Source: JACPLA01 sp964602055
Lineage (GTDB): Bacteria; Bacteroidota; Ignavibacteria; UBA10030
Length of the DNA stretch: 64,000 nucleotides
Direction of reading: 5' to 3'
Assembly: GCA_964602055.1 (NCBI GenBank)
Contig: CAZRPU010000002.1
Location: 62,001 to 126,000, forward strand
Shown: in pieces, positions 40,414 through 49,763 of the stretch
Layout of the letters: every line of letters begins with the position of its first letter
Numbering within the stretch: position 1 is the first letter of the stretch
Translations under genes and position numbers: made by a program
The notes under the pieces: generated by a model
Database searches by the model: none
The model's input: the letters and a program-made list of their open reading frames with translations, nothing else
What the model was told of the DNA's origin: nothing

Positions 40414-42693
40414 CTATCGTTTTACCACCGCAACTTTTCCCGTTCCGATTTGTTCGCCGTTCTGCGCAAAGGCCACAACAAAATAGACACCGGTGCCGAC
40501 GGTTGATCCTGTCTGATCCTTTCCGTCCCAGAATGCTCGACCGCCTCCCTGAGCCCTGAACTCTGTGATAAGCGAGCCGTCCACAGAGAGAATCTTGATG
40601 GAACTCTCAGCGACAAGATTGCGAATCACCAGCTGTCCTTCGGAAGGAACAAAAAACGGGTTCGGACCAATCTGAAGCGCGACGGATGACCGGAGCGGCA
40701 TTACTGCTTCGATCGAGAGACTTGAAAGACCCTTCTCCGTGCCGATATAGACCATTCCCCTCTCCTGATCGATGGCGATCGCCCGAATATCGTCGTCGAC
40801 AAGCCTTCCGCCCGTCGAAGCAACCGTATACTGATGCTGAAGTTGGGTCGCATCCTGGTTCATCACAAACACCCCCTCCTTCGTTCCGACCCATTTGTTG
40901 TTCAGCGCATCCACCGCAATTGCCTGAATGGATTGTTCGCGCAAAGGAAAGGAGGTGAAATGCCTTTGCTTCGGAAAGAGAGGATCGGTGATCATCATAA
41001 AACCAAGATCCGTTCCGACGCACACGTTCCCTTCTCTATCAACGGCAAGGGACAAGACCGTATTATTCGGCAAGCCGTCAGAAATTCCGAAAAGGCCCCA
41101 TCCTCCCGTGCCGGAAGTTCCCGAAATTTCTCCGCTTTCATTGAAGTAGTACAGCCCGGTTGCCGGTTTGTTAAAGGGCTCTGCATTCGCAAGCCATTTC
41201 GAACCATTCTTGTCGATAACCATGGCGGTGAAGAGCCCTTGTCCCGGTGTTATCGCATTGGTCACATAGGAGAAAGCGCTGTCGGAAACAAGGCGTGCAA
41301 GGAAATTTCCCGTTGAGGCCGTTCGGTTGACAAACCAGTCTGTACCGTCAGGGGCGGTACTCACGCTTCCTACGACGACATACGGGGGGCCCGAAGGGAC
41401 GGAACTGGCGAGAGCCGGTATTGAACCGGCGTGGAGGCGGCGCCTGACGGTATCATCGGCCACCTCAGCGACGCCAACCCCCCAGGAGCTGACCCAAATA
41501 CGATTATTGGCTCCGATGGCGACCTTGTAATAGTCGTTCGACGCAAGAACCGGAAATCCGGCAACGGTAAAATTCTTCCATTGCGCGGACTCGGGAAGCA
41601 GAGGATTGTAACGGCTGAACCCATTCCCCTGGCCGCTGATGCCGGTGGCGCACCACAACACCCCGTTCGGGTCAACGGCGAGGCTGCTGAACAAATCGCC
41701 GAGAGGACCGTTCGGGATGATCGCTTTTTGAACGGGGCCCCATTGGTCGATTCCCCGGGACGTCGTTCCAACATACCACGTCGAAGTATTTCCGTCGTAC
41801 ATCAAATCCGTAGGGACATCGAGCGGATCCGAAGCAACGCCGACCGCGGCGGCATTGGCCCCGGCGAGGGACTTGATTTCATAACCGGTGGATTGCACGA
41901 GGGCATGCCATTCGCCCTGCCCCTGCGTCAGGGCAATGATGCGGCTGCCTGCAAGCGATGCGATCGACTGGAACCCTGTGCCTGTGAAAAATGCTGCCCC
42001 TGAGACCGTCCCAACAATGAGCGTGTCGCGGAAAACGATGGCAGAAGTAACATCATTCGCCGGCAAACCCTGGGCGGTTTGAAACTGGATCCAATTCGAT
42101 GGAGAGGAGAGATTGGTCAGAAAGCGCGGAGCTGCGGCCATCCCCTGGTTTGTGGCGATCCAGAGAGAATCGGGCTTCACGATGACCTTGTTGACTGAAG
42201 TGGGCGAGGAAAAACCGAGATTGGCGTAGGTATCCCCGAATTCCCATCGCGAAAGGCGAAAGACGCTGACACCGAAGTCGGTCCCGACGAACAACGAATC
42301 CCCGCTCATGGAAAACGTCCTTATTCTTTTTTGGACACGATTGGAATTCTTGATATCGTTGATAACGACCAGACGGTTCGTGGAAGGCTCAAGAACATTG
42401 ATAGATCCATCGGCGGTACCAACCCAAATGCGGCCGACAGGATCAATGAAAACTGCCGTAAGGTTGTTGGACGTCAAGCCGTCGGAATTCGCAAGGCGAT
42501 CGAAAGTTGCCTGTTGATCGTCCCAACGGAACAGACCGCCCGTCGTGGCGGCCCAGACGTCGGTCCCCGCCGAAGCCAGGGCTTGTACGTTTCGCATGTC
42601 GGTGAAGCTTCTCCAGGTCCCCGGCTTCACAAAACTCATCTGAGCCGAAACGACCTCAATCGCTGCCAGAAGGATGATCGCACAGGTTTTCAC
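40414..42693 (-). CDS. PorZ-like two-propeller protein with T9SS-type C-terminal domain
   Basis: The 759-residue exported protein has a signal peptide (ending VVSAQ). Two regions of two-component-regulator-type propeller blades follow (about 25-340 and 345-660; for example VWAATTGGLFRWDD, RIWVGTADGS, KWVGTKEGVFV). A C-terminal beta-sandwich begins at IGPNPFFVP, with WDGKDQTG and GVYFV. This layout and the opening WRSFTDMRNVQALAS resemble PorZ, the surface component of type IX secretion that handles anionic LPS. The start is GTG at 42693, overlapping ribH by four bases. The PorZ identity is inferred from architecture; a generic secreted propeller protein is the alternative. Confidence 0.8.
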   Translation of the reverse strand: MKTCAIILLAAIEVVSAQMSFVKPGTWRSFTDMRNVQALASAGTDVWAATTGGLFRWDDQQATFDRLANSDGLTSNNLTAVFIDPVGRIWVGTADGSINVLEPSTNRLVVINDIKNSNRVQKRIRTFSMSGDSLFVGTDFGVSVFRLSRWEFGDTYANLGFSSPTSVNKVIVKPDSLWIATNQGMAAAPRFLTNLSSPSNWIQFQTAQGLPANDVTSAIVFRDTLIVGTVSGAAFFTGTGFQSIASLAGSRIIALTQGQGEWHALVQSTGYEIKSLAGANAAAVGVASDPLDVPTDLMYDGNTSTWYVGTTSRGIDQWGPVQKAIIPNGPLGDLFSSLAVDPNGVLWCATGISGQGNGFSRYNPLLPESAQWKNFTVAGFPVLASNDYYKVAIGANNRIWVSSWGVGVAEVADDTVRRRLHAGSIPALASSVPSGPPYVVVGSVSTAPDGTDWFVNRTASTGNFLARLVSDSAFSYVTNAITPGQGLFTAMVIDKNGSKWLANAEPFNKPATGLYYFNESGEISGTSGTGGWGLFGISDGLPNNTVLSLAVDREGNVCVGTDLGFMMITDPLFPKQRHFTSFPLREQSIQAIAVDALNNKWVGTKEGVFVMNQDATQLQHQYTVASTGGRLVDDDIRAIAIDQERGMVYIGTEKGLSSLSIEAVMPLRSSVALQIGPNPFFVPSEGQLVIRNLVAESSIKILSVDGSLITEFRAQGGGRAFWDGKDQTGSTVGTGVYFVVAFAQNGEQIGTGKVAVVKR

Positions 42694-43193
42694 ACAGTCT
42701 GATGCTTACGCTTCCGTTTGAGGTTCTGAAACAGCCTCGCCATCTCGATTGCTGCCAGTGCGGCTTCCCATCCCTTATTCCCGCGGCCCCCTCCCGACCG
42801 GTCCAAAGCTTGCCGGACATTTTCGGTTGTGAGGACTCCAAACAAGACAGGAATGCCCGCGCTCAAAGCAACCGATTCAATGCCTCGGGCCGCGGCGGCA
42901 GCAACAAAGTCAAAGTGAGGAGTCTCCCCCCGTATGACCGCCCCCAGGCAAATAATAGCGTCCCACCGTTGCCGCCTGGAAAGCGCGCCGGCAACCTGCG
43001 GCAATTCAAACGCTCCCGGACAGGAGTACACTGAAGTGTGCGATGACACTGCACCGTGCTTTTCCAGACAGTCCTGCGCTCCCCGCAGAAGACGATCGGT
43101 CACCGCTCTGTTGTAGTTGCTCACCACAATGGCGATTCTCAATCCGCGAGCGTTGAGTGTCGTTGTGGGATTGCCGCGGGTTTTAGTCGTCAC
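42690..43193 (-). CDS. ribH: 6,7-dimethyl-8-ribityllumazine synthase
   Basis: The 167-residue enzyme makes the riboflavin precursor lumazine and forms icosahedral or pentameric shells. Motifs are VVSNYNRAVTDRLL, PGAFELPQVAGAL, LGAVIRGETPHFDFV, and PVLFGVLTTEN. The C-terminus is extended by basic residues (LKRKRKHQTV). The GTG start overlaps the PHP gene stop, and the stop overlaps the PorZ-like gene. No other riboflavin gene is present and no FMN riboswitch is visible. Confidence 0.95.
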   Translation of the reverse strand: MTTKTRGNPTTTLNARGLRIAIVVSNYNRAVTDRLLRGAQDCLEKHGAVSSHTSVYSCPGAFELPQVAGALSRRQRWDAIICLGAVIRGETPHFDFVAAAAARGIESVALSAGIPVLFGVLTTENVRQALDRSGGGRGNKGWEAALAAIEMARLFQNLKRKRKHQTV

Positions 43194-44089
43194 GTGGCCT
43201 CGGGAAACAGTCGCTTGCGCATGGTTCCAACGACATGCAGGGGAATAGTGTAAGCGCCAAATACATGATCGTCATTCTTCTTACCACCGTGATAATCCGA
43301 TCCTCCGCTTTCGAGAAGGAAATAGTTGTTGACGATTCCCCGATAGTATTCCTGCAAAGCAGGAGAGTGCGACGGATGAACAACTTCGATTCCATCCAGG
43401 CCGTATTTGATGAGTTCGAGGAGTTCTTGCTCGGAGAGATAATTGCCTGGATGTGCGAGAAACGACAATCCCCCTGCATCAGAAATGAGCCTGAATGCCT
43501 CGGATGGGTTAAGCTGGAATTTTGATTCGTACGCGGGCCCTCCGGTTCCGATATACCTCTGAAACGCCCCCTGGAATGAATCGACGAGTCCCTCGTCGAC
43601 CAAAGCGTTGGCGATATGCGGGCGGCCCACGGCGGCGATTCCCGCCTTCGCAAGAACGGCATCAATGCGGAGAGGAATGTTAATGCCATTCAGCTTCCTC
43701 ACCATTCGCTCAGCGCGCTTCAGGCGTTCTTCGCGAAAGAAGGCAAGGTAATCCAGCAGGCGTTGATGGGTGTGGTCAAAGAAATATGCCAGGACGTGGA
43801 GGTCTTTTTCGTGGAGCGTTATGCTGAGCTCCAGCCCGGAGATGACATTGACACCCACTTGCCGGCCACAGGCCGAAGCTTCCTCAAAAGCGCCGACATG
43901 GTCGTGATCGGTGATGGCAATGGTGGTGAGCCCGGCTTCGCGGGCTTTGTTGACAAGGTTGAATGGTGAGAGCACACCGTCGGAATAGGTGGTGTGCATA
44001 TGCAGATCAGCTTTTCCCCCGTCTGGCAACGGGGGGGCGATGATTCCCTGCCCAGTAGCGTTGTTCCCTGACTCCTCAAGCCTCGCCAT
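43190..44089 (-). CDS. PHP domain phosphoesterase (YciV/RNase AM-like)
   Basis: The 299-residue protein opens its fold with ADLHMHTTYSDGVLSP and has ITDHDHVGAFEEA, the metal-binding His/Asp motifs of PHP phosphoesterases. Later ligands appear in LAHPGNYLS and GSDYHGGK. Length and motifs fit the YciV group, which hydrolyses 3',5'-nucleoside bisphosphates and trims RNA 5' ends. It is first in a three-gene coupled set with ribH and the PorZ-like gene. The substrate is inferred from family. Confidence 0.9.
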   Translation of the reverse strand: MARLEESGNNATGQGIIAPPLPDGGKADLHMHTTYSDGVLSPFNLVNKAREAGLTTIAITDHDHVGAFEEASACGRQVGVNVISGLELSITLHEKDLHVLAYFFDHTHQRLLDYLAFFREERLKRAERMVRKLNGINIPLRIDAVLAKAGIAAVGRPHIANALVDEGLVDSFQGAFQRYIGTGGPAYESKFQLNPSEAFRLISDAGGLSFLAHPGNYLSEQELLELIKYGLDGIEVVHPSHSPALQEYYRGIVNNYFLLESGGSDYHGGKKNDDHVFGAYTIPLHVVGTMRKRLFPEAT

Positions 44090-44167
44090 GTCTTTTCAGT
44101 CTCTTCAAAACCAACAGAATCACCCGCTCCTTGCCTTTTGCGGCATGGCCGGCGAGGATTCCCTCCG

Positions 44168-44851
44168 TCAGAGATATGCCTTGCGGAATTCCTCGTAGTT
44201 GTTGATTGTGAGCTTGTTCCCCTCGAGGGTAACGTGGCTCTTCTCGATGAACTGATGGATCATCCGCGAAACCGTCTCACGTGACGTCCCTGCCATGTTG
44301 GCCATGTCCTGCTGAAGCGGGAGGTCCTCAATAACGACTTTTCCTTTTTTGAAGACACCCACATCGTCCGCCAGCAGCAACAAAACGTTCGCTACGCGGC
44401 CGGCCGCGTCTTTCAGGGACAGGCTCTTGATCTGTGCATCTGCCTTCCGAAGCCTCATGGTCAATTCGGCCAGCAAAGAAATCGCCACGGCAGGGAACTC
44501 GTTGAGAAGGTCAAGAAATTCCCTTCGATGGATCATGAAGAGATCAGTCTTCGCCGTTGCAACGACCGTCGCAGATCGGGCGAGACCGTCGAGGAGTGAC
44601 ATTTCTCCAAAGAACTCGCCGGGGCCGAAAATCGACAGAATGACTTCTCGTCCGTCTTCGTCCGTCCGCACCACTTTCACCTTTCCCGTGATGATGACAA
44701 ACAGGGCGGCACCCATTTCCTGCTCAAGGACAATGATGTTCCCCTTCTTGTATTTCTTTCGGGTCCCGAGCTTCGCGATCTTGTCGAGCTCGGTATCGTC
44801 CAGATCTGCAAAAATGGGGACGTTACGTAGAAATCCGAGTTCCTCGGCCAT
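44168..44851 (-). CDS. Crp/Fnr family transcriptional regulator
   Basis: The 227-residue protein has a cyclic-nucleotide-binding domain (about 10-130) with the phosphate-binding cassette GEFFGEMSLLDGLARSATVVA in two parts, including the Arg-Ser that contacts cAMP in CRP. A winged helix-turn-helix follows (MANMAGTSRETVSRMIHQF). There are no N-terminal Cys clusters, so it is unlikely to be an Fnr iron-sulfur sensor. It has its own promoter. Its target genes are unknown; I found no clear TGTGA-N6-TCACA site nearby. Confidence 0.92.
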   Translation of the reverse strand: MAEELGFLRNVPIFADLDDTELDKIAKLGTRKKYKKGNIIVLEQEMGAALFVIITGKVKVVRTDEDGREVILSIFGPGEFFGEMSLLDGLARSATVVATAKTDLFMIHRREFLDLLNEFPAVAISLLAELTMRLRKADAQIKSLSLKDAAGRVANVLLLLADDVGVFKKGKVVIEDLPLQQDMANMAGTSRETVSRMIHQFIEKSHVTLEGNKLTINNYEEFRKAYL

Positions 44852-44939
44852 TGGTCAATTGAGGGGTGAACGTGACTTGCGATCGAGTGGGCCACAGGCA
44901 GGCATTTTCTTATTAAGCCACTCTCACAATGTTGAGGGA

Positions 44940-44968
44940 AATATATGCCCCGGTGTGACGAAAGTCAA
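44940..44968 (-). promoter_or_regulatory. Promoter of the Crp/Fnr regulator gene
   Basis: On the minus strand TTGACT (44963-44968) and TATATT (44940-44945) are 17 bases apart. The leader to the ATG at 44851 is about 80 bases. This is a near-consensus vegetative promoter. Confidence 0.7.
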
Positions 44969-45019
44969 GAAGAAACTCCCCCGCGAACTAGGAATGAATC
45001 CTCCGCCTTCTACAGCAAG

Positions 45020-45787
45020 CTAGTTCTCCATGAGAAGAGAATAGGTCAGGAGAGCAAATGTTATTTGCGTGACAATCAAAGAGATGAGAGAGAACCGATC
45101 ATAACGCTGCGTCGCGGAAAGGTGCGCGGAGTTTCCGGTGGATGAGTATCGATCGAATTCTCTGTTTGCTTTGTCCTTAAAATATGCGGCGGCAACGCCC
45201 GAAGCCACCATGCCCACCGCAGAACCGATGGAGGTCCACCGGCGCGGAGTCTGGTCCGAAGGATATTCAACGAACAACTCCGATGAAAGCGGGCGGCCCT
45301 CCTCGGGGATCAAACGAATGACACGGGGAAGATTCTGCATGGCAATCGTTTCGGTTGTGAAGCCCTCATGCGAAACGGTGAATGTGCCGTGCAGGGCGGA
45401 GTTGCTCCTGTAGAAGAGAGGCGTTCTTCCAATTTCCGATCCCTGGAAGAACACGGATGCGCCGGACGGTACCGTATGGAGTGAAAGTACTGTTCCAAAC
45501 TCGAATGTCGACTCCCACTCGCCGCCCGGTTCAAGGTGGAATGACTTGCTCTGAACAAATGCATTCCAGTCATACGGAGTGGGAAAAAAAACGAGGAGGT
45601 TGTGATCACCGGATCTCAACGTCAGACGATCGAGAGGCGTTCGGCCGGCATACACCGAATCAAGAAAAACGCCGGCACCCGGAGGTAACGACCGAATCGA
45701 AATCCGGCCTTCTTGAGTAGAATCCTGTTCCTGGGCCGAAGCGTTCAGGTGCACAAAAGCGATGCAGAGGATCAGAGTCGTTTTCAT
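45020..45787 (-). CDS. PEGA domain membrane protein
   Basis: The 255-residue protein has a signal peptide (MKTTLILCIAFVHLNASAQ). Two PEGA-type beta domains follow (about 28-100, SLPPGAGVFLDSVYAGRTPL; and about 100-165, TVPSGASVFFQGSEIGRTPL), and then two hydrophobic stretches (near 190 and at the C-terminus). PEGA domains are common in surface-layer and cell-wall-linked proteins; no enzymatic role is known. Its ATG overlaps the stop of the BamB-like gene by four bases. It is last in the long leftward operon that begins at 54947. Confidence 0.8.
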   Translation of the reverse strand: MKTTLILCIAFVHLNASAQEQDSTQEGRISIRSLPPGAGVFLDSVYAGRTPLDRLTLRSGDHNLLVFFPTPYDWNAFVQSKSFHLEPGGEWESTFEFGTVLSLHTVPSGASVFFQGSEIGRTPLFYRSNSALHGTFTVSHEGFTTETIAMQNLPRVIRLIPEEGRPLSSELFVEYPSDQTPRRWTSIGSAVGMVASGVAAAYFKDKANREFDRYSSTGNSAHLSATQRYDRFSLISLIVTQITFALLTYSLLMEN

Positions 45788-46938
45788 TGTTGCGGAGATC
45801 TGAGCGCAGTGATGTATTTATCTTCCGATGTGACCAACAAGAGATTCCCCCAAAGAACAGGTGGAACCTTAATTCTTCCCTCGGCCTCATAACGCCACGT
45901 TTCCTTGCCCGTTGCCGCCTCGAGACAATAGAGTGTCCTGTCCAGGGATCCAAAATACAGCAGACTGCCTGCGATCAGCGGTGCTGAATTAATAACGCTC
46001 CTCGCCGAAAAGCTCCACAAACGCTTTCCCGTGTGAACATCCAGCGCATGGAGAACACCATCTGCGGACCCGAGAAAGGTGACTGAGGAAGCAGCAGCGG
46101 CGGCTCCGTAGACCCTTGAGCCTGTTTCGAATGTCCATCGGATATCTCCTGATGCTGCATCGAACCCGTACACCGTTCCTTTCAGGTTTCCGACGACAAC
46201 CATATTGGACACAATCACCGGCGTTGCAAAGACACTGGCACTTGTTTGAACGCTCCACTTCAGCGTTCCGTCCTTCCTGTCAAGAGCGAAGACAGTTCCG
46301 GCATCCGACCCGAAAGCCACAACGGATCCATCCGATGCAGGAGAAGACCGAATCGGCCGCTGATGATCTCCTTCTCCCGTCACATATTTCCACACTTCAT
46401 CACCCGTTACTTTGTCAACACAAAACACGATCCCGTTCAGTGTCGTCACGATAAGATGGTTGTCCAGAAGGAGTGGGGAGGTTTCGATGGGCCCTGCAGA
46501 GAAAACCCAGGCCCGTTGCCCATCGATCATGTCATAGGCGAAGAACGATTCAGTTTTCGCGGCAATCGTCACAAACACGTATCTTCCATCGAGCACGGGG
46601 GTTCCCGCGACGGCGGATTCAAGAATCTTGTGGCCAAGTCGTTTCCCGTTCGCGAGGTTCACTGCCTGGAGTTCACCGTTCAGCGTTCCCAGAATCATGA
46701 CGCTGTCCCGCACGAGTGGTGTGCCCAACAGGCCTCCCTGGGCGCTGTATTGCCAGACTTCCTCCAAGGGGGGTCGGAGAGTTCCTCTGGCATGATTCAT
46801 TCGGCCGGGCACTCCTCCGTACATCGTCCAATCATCCGGTCCGGATTTGAGCACGCGATCGAGTCTCAGCCCCGCACATCCGGCGACGAGGGACCATGCT
46901 GCCACGACGACTGACAAACGGATCAGATGAAGACGCAT
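45784..46938 (-). CDS. PQQ/BamB-like beta-propeller lipoprotein
   Basis: The 384-residue protein has a lipoprotein signal ending in AGC (Cys21) and about seven blades with PQQ-repeat motifs such as GTLNGELQAVNLANGKRLG, VFALDRKDGTLKW and VYGFDAASGDIRW. This is the architecture of BamB, the lipoprotein that assists BamA in outer-membrane assembly. It lies one base after a gene for a protein with a C-terminal outer-membrane barrel, which makes a partnership plausible. No PQQ-enzyme catalytic residues are evident. BamB identity is inferred from fold and context only. Confidence 0.8.
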   Translation of the reverse strand: MRLHLIRLSVVVAAWSLVAGCAGLRLDRVLKSGPDDWTMYGGVPGRMNHARGTLRPPLEEVWQYSAQGGLLGTPLVRDSVMILGTLNGELQAVNLANGKRLGHKILESAVAGTPVLDGRYVFVTIAAKTESFFAYDMIDGQRAWVFSAGPIETSPLLLDNHLIVTTLNGIVFCVDKVTGDEVWKYVTGEGDHQRPIRSSPASDGSVVAFGSDAGTVFALDRKDGTLKWSVQTSASVFATPVIVSNMVVVGNLKGTVYGFDAASGDIRWTFETGSRVYGAAAAASSVTFLGSADGVLHALDVHTGKRLWSFSARSVINSAPLIAGSLLYFGSLDRTLYCLEAATGKETWRYEAEGRIKVPPVLWGNLLLVTSEDKYITALRSPQQ

Positions 46939-46939
46939 A

Positions 46940-49756
46940 TCAGAAATCCCATCCGAAGAAGAATTGATAGAAGAGGCCGTTCTGCAATTTCTTCAGGTTT
47001 TCCTCGATTCGTTTTCCGATGTCATACCGCAGGACCAGCACGCCGCCGAGGTTGAGCCGTATTCCAGCGCCAATGCTTCCCTTGGTGTCTTTATACTTCG
47101 AATCCCACGCTCCTCCAAAATCGGTGAAGATTGCGCCGCGAATCGCTCCGAACGCGATGCCTCCGAAGGGAAACCGGACACCGAGCTGGTCGACAAAAGG
47201 AAACCGTATTTCGTGGCTCATGATCCAGAGTTTTTGCCCGCGGATGGACCATCGCTGCCATCCCCGCAGATCCCAGCTCCCTCCCATGAAAAACCTGCGC
47301 GCTTCCTTCCCTTCGTTCCACCAGAGATTGAACCGCGAAGCAAAAGCCGCGCGCGTTCCCATTCTGAGGTACGTACGGTAGTCAGCAATGACCGTGTAAT
47401 AGCTCACGTTTGAATATTGAACATCGGTGGTAAAGGCAAGTGTCAGCTTGAGCCGGTTTCCGTCGAGAGGGCCGGTAGGTCCCCAAAGGGAATTGTCCCA
47501 CACAAACGAAAGTGCGTTGGACACAAGAAGTGCCCGCCGGGGGAGCTTTCCCGTAAGAATGTCCTTGTCGGAATTGCTCATGGTAACGTTCGCCTCGACG
47601 CGCCGGAATTTGGAAAGCGGGTAACTCAAGGCAAAGTACCCCCCGAAAGCTCTTTCCCAATAATACAAGTCGGGATCAGTCAGATCGTGGCGATACCCGG
47701 AGAAATGAAAAATGCCGTATGCGTAGTTCGCTCTCTGCCCCAGAGAGATACGCGACATGGCCACGTTGAAGCTTTCGAGAAGTTCCGATGTCGATTGAGC
47801 CGTATTGTAGACGAGGAAATAATAGAGGTCGTTTCCCAGCACGTCACTCATCGCCAGCGCGGCGCCGCCCGACGTGCCGAAAATCGGGTCGACGGAAATC
47901 TGGCTCTGTGCAATATCAAGTTGATAATCGCCCCGATAGCGAAACTCGCCCACCACAGACTCTCCGCCGAGCTTCTCTTCTGTCCATCGGCTTCCGACCT
48001 GATCAAACTGAAAAATCTTCACCGAAGTCGATTCCTGAAATTTCTGTTCTATCCCGCTGATGCTTTTGAGCTGGAAGCCGTAGTTCTCGAACGAAGAGAA
48101 GATCAGCGTGTCTTCTTCACCCCACGTCGGATCGAACGCCGCCGTCGAAAGGGCCGTCAGCCGCCGCATGGGACGGGAACCGGCGGCGGGAATTTCCTTC
48201 ATGTTCATCAGCCAGATGTTCTGGGCGCCGTCGAGGTCCGACGTAAACGCGAGCCATGATCCGTCGGCAGACCATGCCGGCGCATGATAACTTTCTTCCC
48301 CAAGTGTGAGATATTCGATGCTGTGGGTTTCGAGATCATAGAGGAACAGATTGTAGATCCCCTCTTTTCCGTACGTCGTTCGATCGGACCCGAATGCGAT
48401 TTTCTTTCCGTCGGGCGACCACGCGGCATCACGGTCATCGTAGAAATCGTTGGTAAGCTTAATGAGCGAGCGTGTTTCGAGCTCAAGAATGTACAGGTCG
48501 TTGTTCCCCGATTTGTCGATGGAGGAAAACGTAATCCGCTTGCCTTCCGGGGACCACGAAGGGGAGCCCAGGACAACGAGACTTTTGAAACGAATCGTCT
48601 CCTTCAGCTCGTTTTGAACGACATCGTACAAATGCAATGCGTCATTTTCCCCGCTCTTGGTCACAAAGGCCAGGATGCCGTCCTTGGAAATGTCCAGCTT
48701 GCTCTGAAACAGATGAAATGTTTCGAACTCGTTGTTCTTTTCTCCTTCGATGACAATTTCGGGACTTGGATCCTTTTCATCCAGGTTGACCCGATAGACA
48801 TTCGTATAGCCGGTGTAGTTGGCGATGTAGTACACTTCCCGTTTGCCGTCATGCGCGAAATAGACGGGCTTGCTGTTGAATCCTTCATCGACAATATTCC
48901 GCGTCACGCCGCTGGGCAGGTCGTTTTCGGCCATGAGGGGGTAGTAGCGCTTCTTCAGCGCATAGATCCAATCTTCATCGAACTCTTTGTAGGTTTTGTC
49001 GATGGTCGCCTTCATCACCTCGCTGAAGCTGTTTCCTTTCCAGAAATTCTCGAGCAGGAGCAGGAGCTTCTCTTCGCCGTACCTCTGAGCAATGAATTCG
49101 CACACCTGCTGTCCTTCTTTATACATGAGAAACGATCCGAAGATCCTGTCCATGTCATTCACGGGAACGACATAGTTGTTGAGGACGGCGTCGCGCAAGA
49201 CCATCTCCGCCTGGGTGTCCCACGGTGTAGACCAGTATTCGGCAAGGCCCTCGGTAAACCAGAGAGGAGGCAGGCGGTCCTGAGGTTGCCGGTGATCGAG
49301 GAGCACACGGCCGATCTTGCTCAAGGTAAACACATGGACAAGTTCGTGACGAATGACATGCTTGAACTGGAACGTGGAGCCGTTGGACGGGATGACGACT
49401 CTTCCTTTGAGGAACTCGAAGAATCCGCCCACACCCTCGGAGATGAACCCCGGCGTCACATTGGTCTGCTGAAAATGAAGGTGAGAGCTATAGAAGATAA
49501 GCGGAATGCGGTTCGTGACGGTGTGATTGAATTTTTGTTCAAGCTCTTTGAAGGCAGTCTCGGCAAATGCAGCTCCCCGCTCCGCGAGCTCGCGCATCTC
49601 GGGATAGAAATAGATGTCAAAATGTTCCGTCTTGAGGATCTGCCACTCGAATTGGGTGTATTGGACCTTGTTGCGGCCGAAATAGTAGAACTGGGAAACG
49701 GCCGTTGCCGAAGCGAGAATCAGGAAAAGGGCCGTGATTGGAAGAATGCGCCTCAT
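46940..49756 (-). CDS. Gluzincin metalloprotease-TolB propeller-outer-membrane barrel fusion
   Basis: The 938-residue protein starts with a signal peptide (MRRILPITALFLILASATAVSQ). Residues about 25-290 form a peptidase-MA-like zinc protease with HELVH at 137-141 and the third ligand Glu169 in WFTEGLAEY. Residues about 310-580 form a TolB-like WD40 propeller (PSWSPEGKRITFSS, AAWSPDGKKIAFGSD, PAWSADGSWLAFTSD). Residues about 600-938 look like a surface-antigen barrel ending FYQFFFGWDF. I use ATG 49756; the 35 residues upstream lie inside the isomerase gene. It should be an outer-membrane protease or assembly factor. Such fusions recur in Bacteroidota-like genomes without known function. Confidence 0.82.
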   Translation of the reverse strand: MRRILPITALFLILASATAVSQFYYFGRNKVQYTQFEWQILKTEHFDIYFYPEMRELAERGAAFAETAFKELEQKFNHTVTNRIPLIFYSSHLHFQQTNVTPGFISEGVGGFFEFLKGRVVIPSNGSTFQFKHVIRHELVHVFTLSKIGRVLLDHRQPQDRLPPLWFTEGLAEYWSTPWDTQAEMVLRDAVLNNYVVPVNDMDRIFGSFLMYKEGQQVCEFIAQRYGEEKLLLLLENFWKGNSFSEVMKATIDKTYKEFDEDWIYALKKRYYPLMAENDLPSGVTRNIVDEGFNSKPVYFAHDGKREVYYIANYTGYTNVYRVNLDEKDPSPEIVIEGEKNNEFETFHLFQSKLDISKDGILAFVTKSGENDALHLYDVVQNELKETIRFKSLVVLGSPSWSPEGKRITFSSIDKSGNNDLYILELETRSLIKLTNDFYDDRDAAWSPDGKKIAFGSDRTTYGKEGIYNLFLYDLETHSIEYLTLGEESYHAPAWSADGSWLAFTSDLDGAQNIWLMNMKEIPAAGSRPMRRLTALSTAAFDPTWGEEDTLIFSSFENYGFQLKSISGIEQKFQESTSVKIFQFDQVGSRWTEEKLGGESVVGEFRYRGDYQLDIAQSQISVDPIFGTSGGAALAMSDVLGNDLYYFLVYNTAQSTSELLESFNVAMSRISLGQRANYAYGIFHFSGYRHDLTDPDLYYWERAFGGYFALSYPLSKFRRVEANVTMSNSDKDILTGKLPRRALLVSNALSFVWDNSLWGPTGPLDGNRLKLTLAFTTDVQYSNVSYYTVIADYRTYLRMGTRAAFASRFNLWWNEGKEARRFFMGGSWDLRGWQRWSIRGQKLWIMSHEIRFPFVDQLGVRFPFGGIAFGAIRGAIFTDFGGAWDSKYKDTKGSIGAGIRLNLGGVLVLRYDIGKRIEENLKKLQNGLFYQFFFGWDF

Positions 49757-49763
49757 GGTTCGC

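Noticed and set aside
44852..45019. CRP-type operator in the regulator's own leader
   Set aside because: One TGTGA-like half-site (in CATTGTGAGAG) has no matching second half at the right distance.
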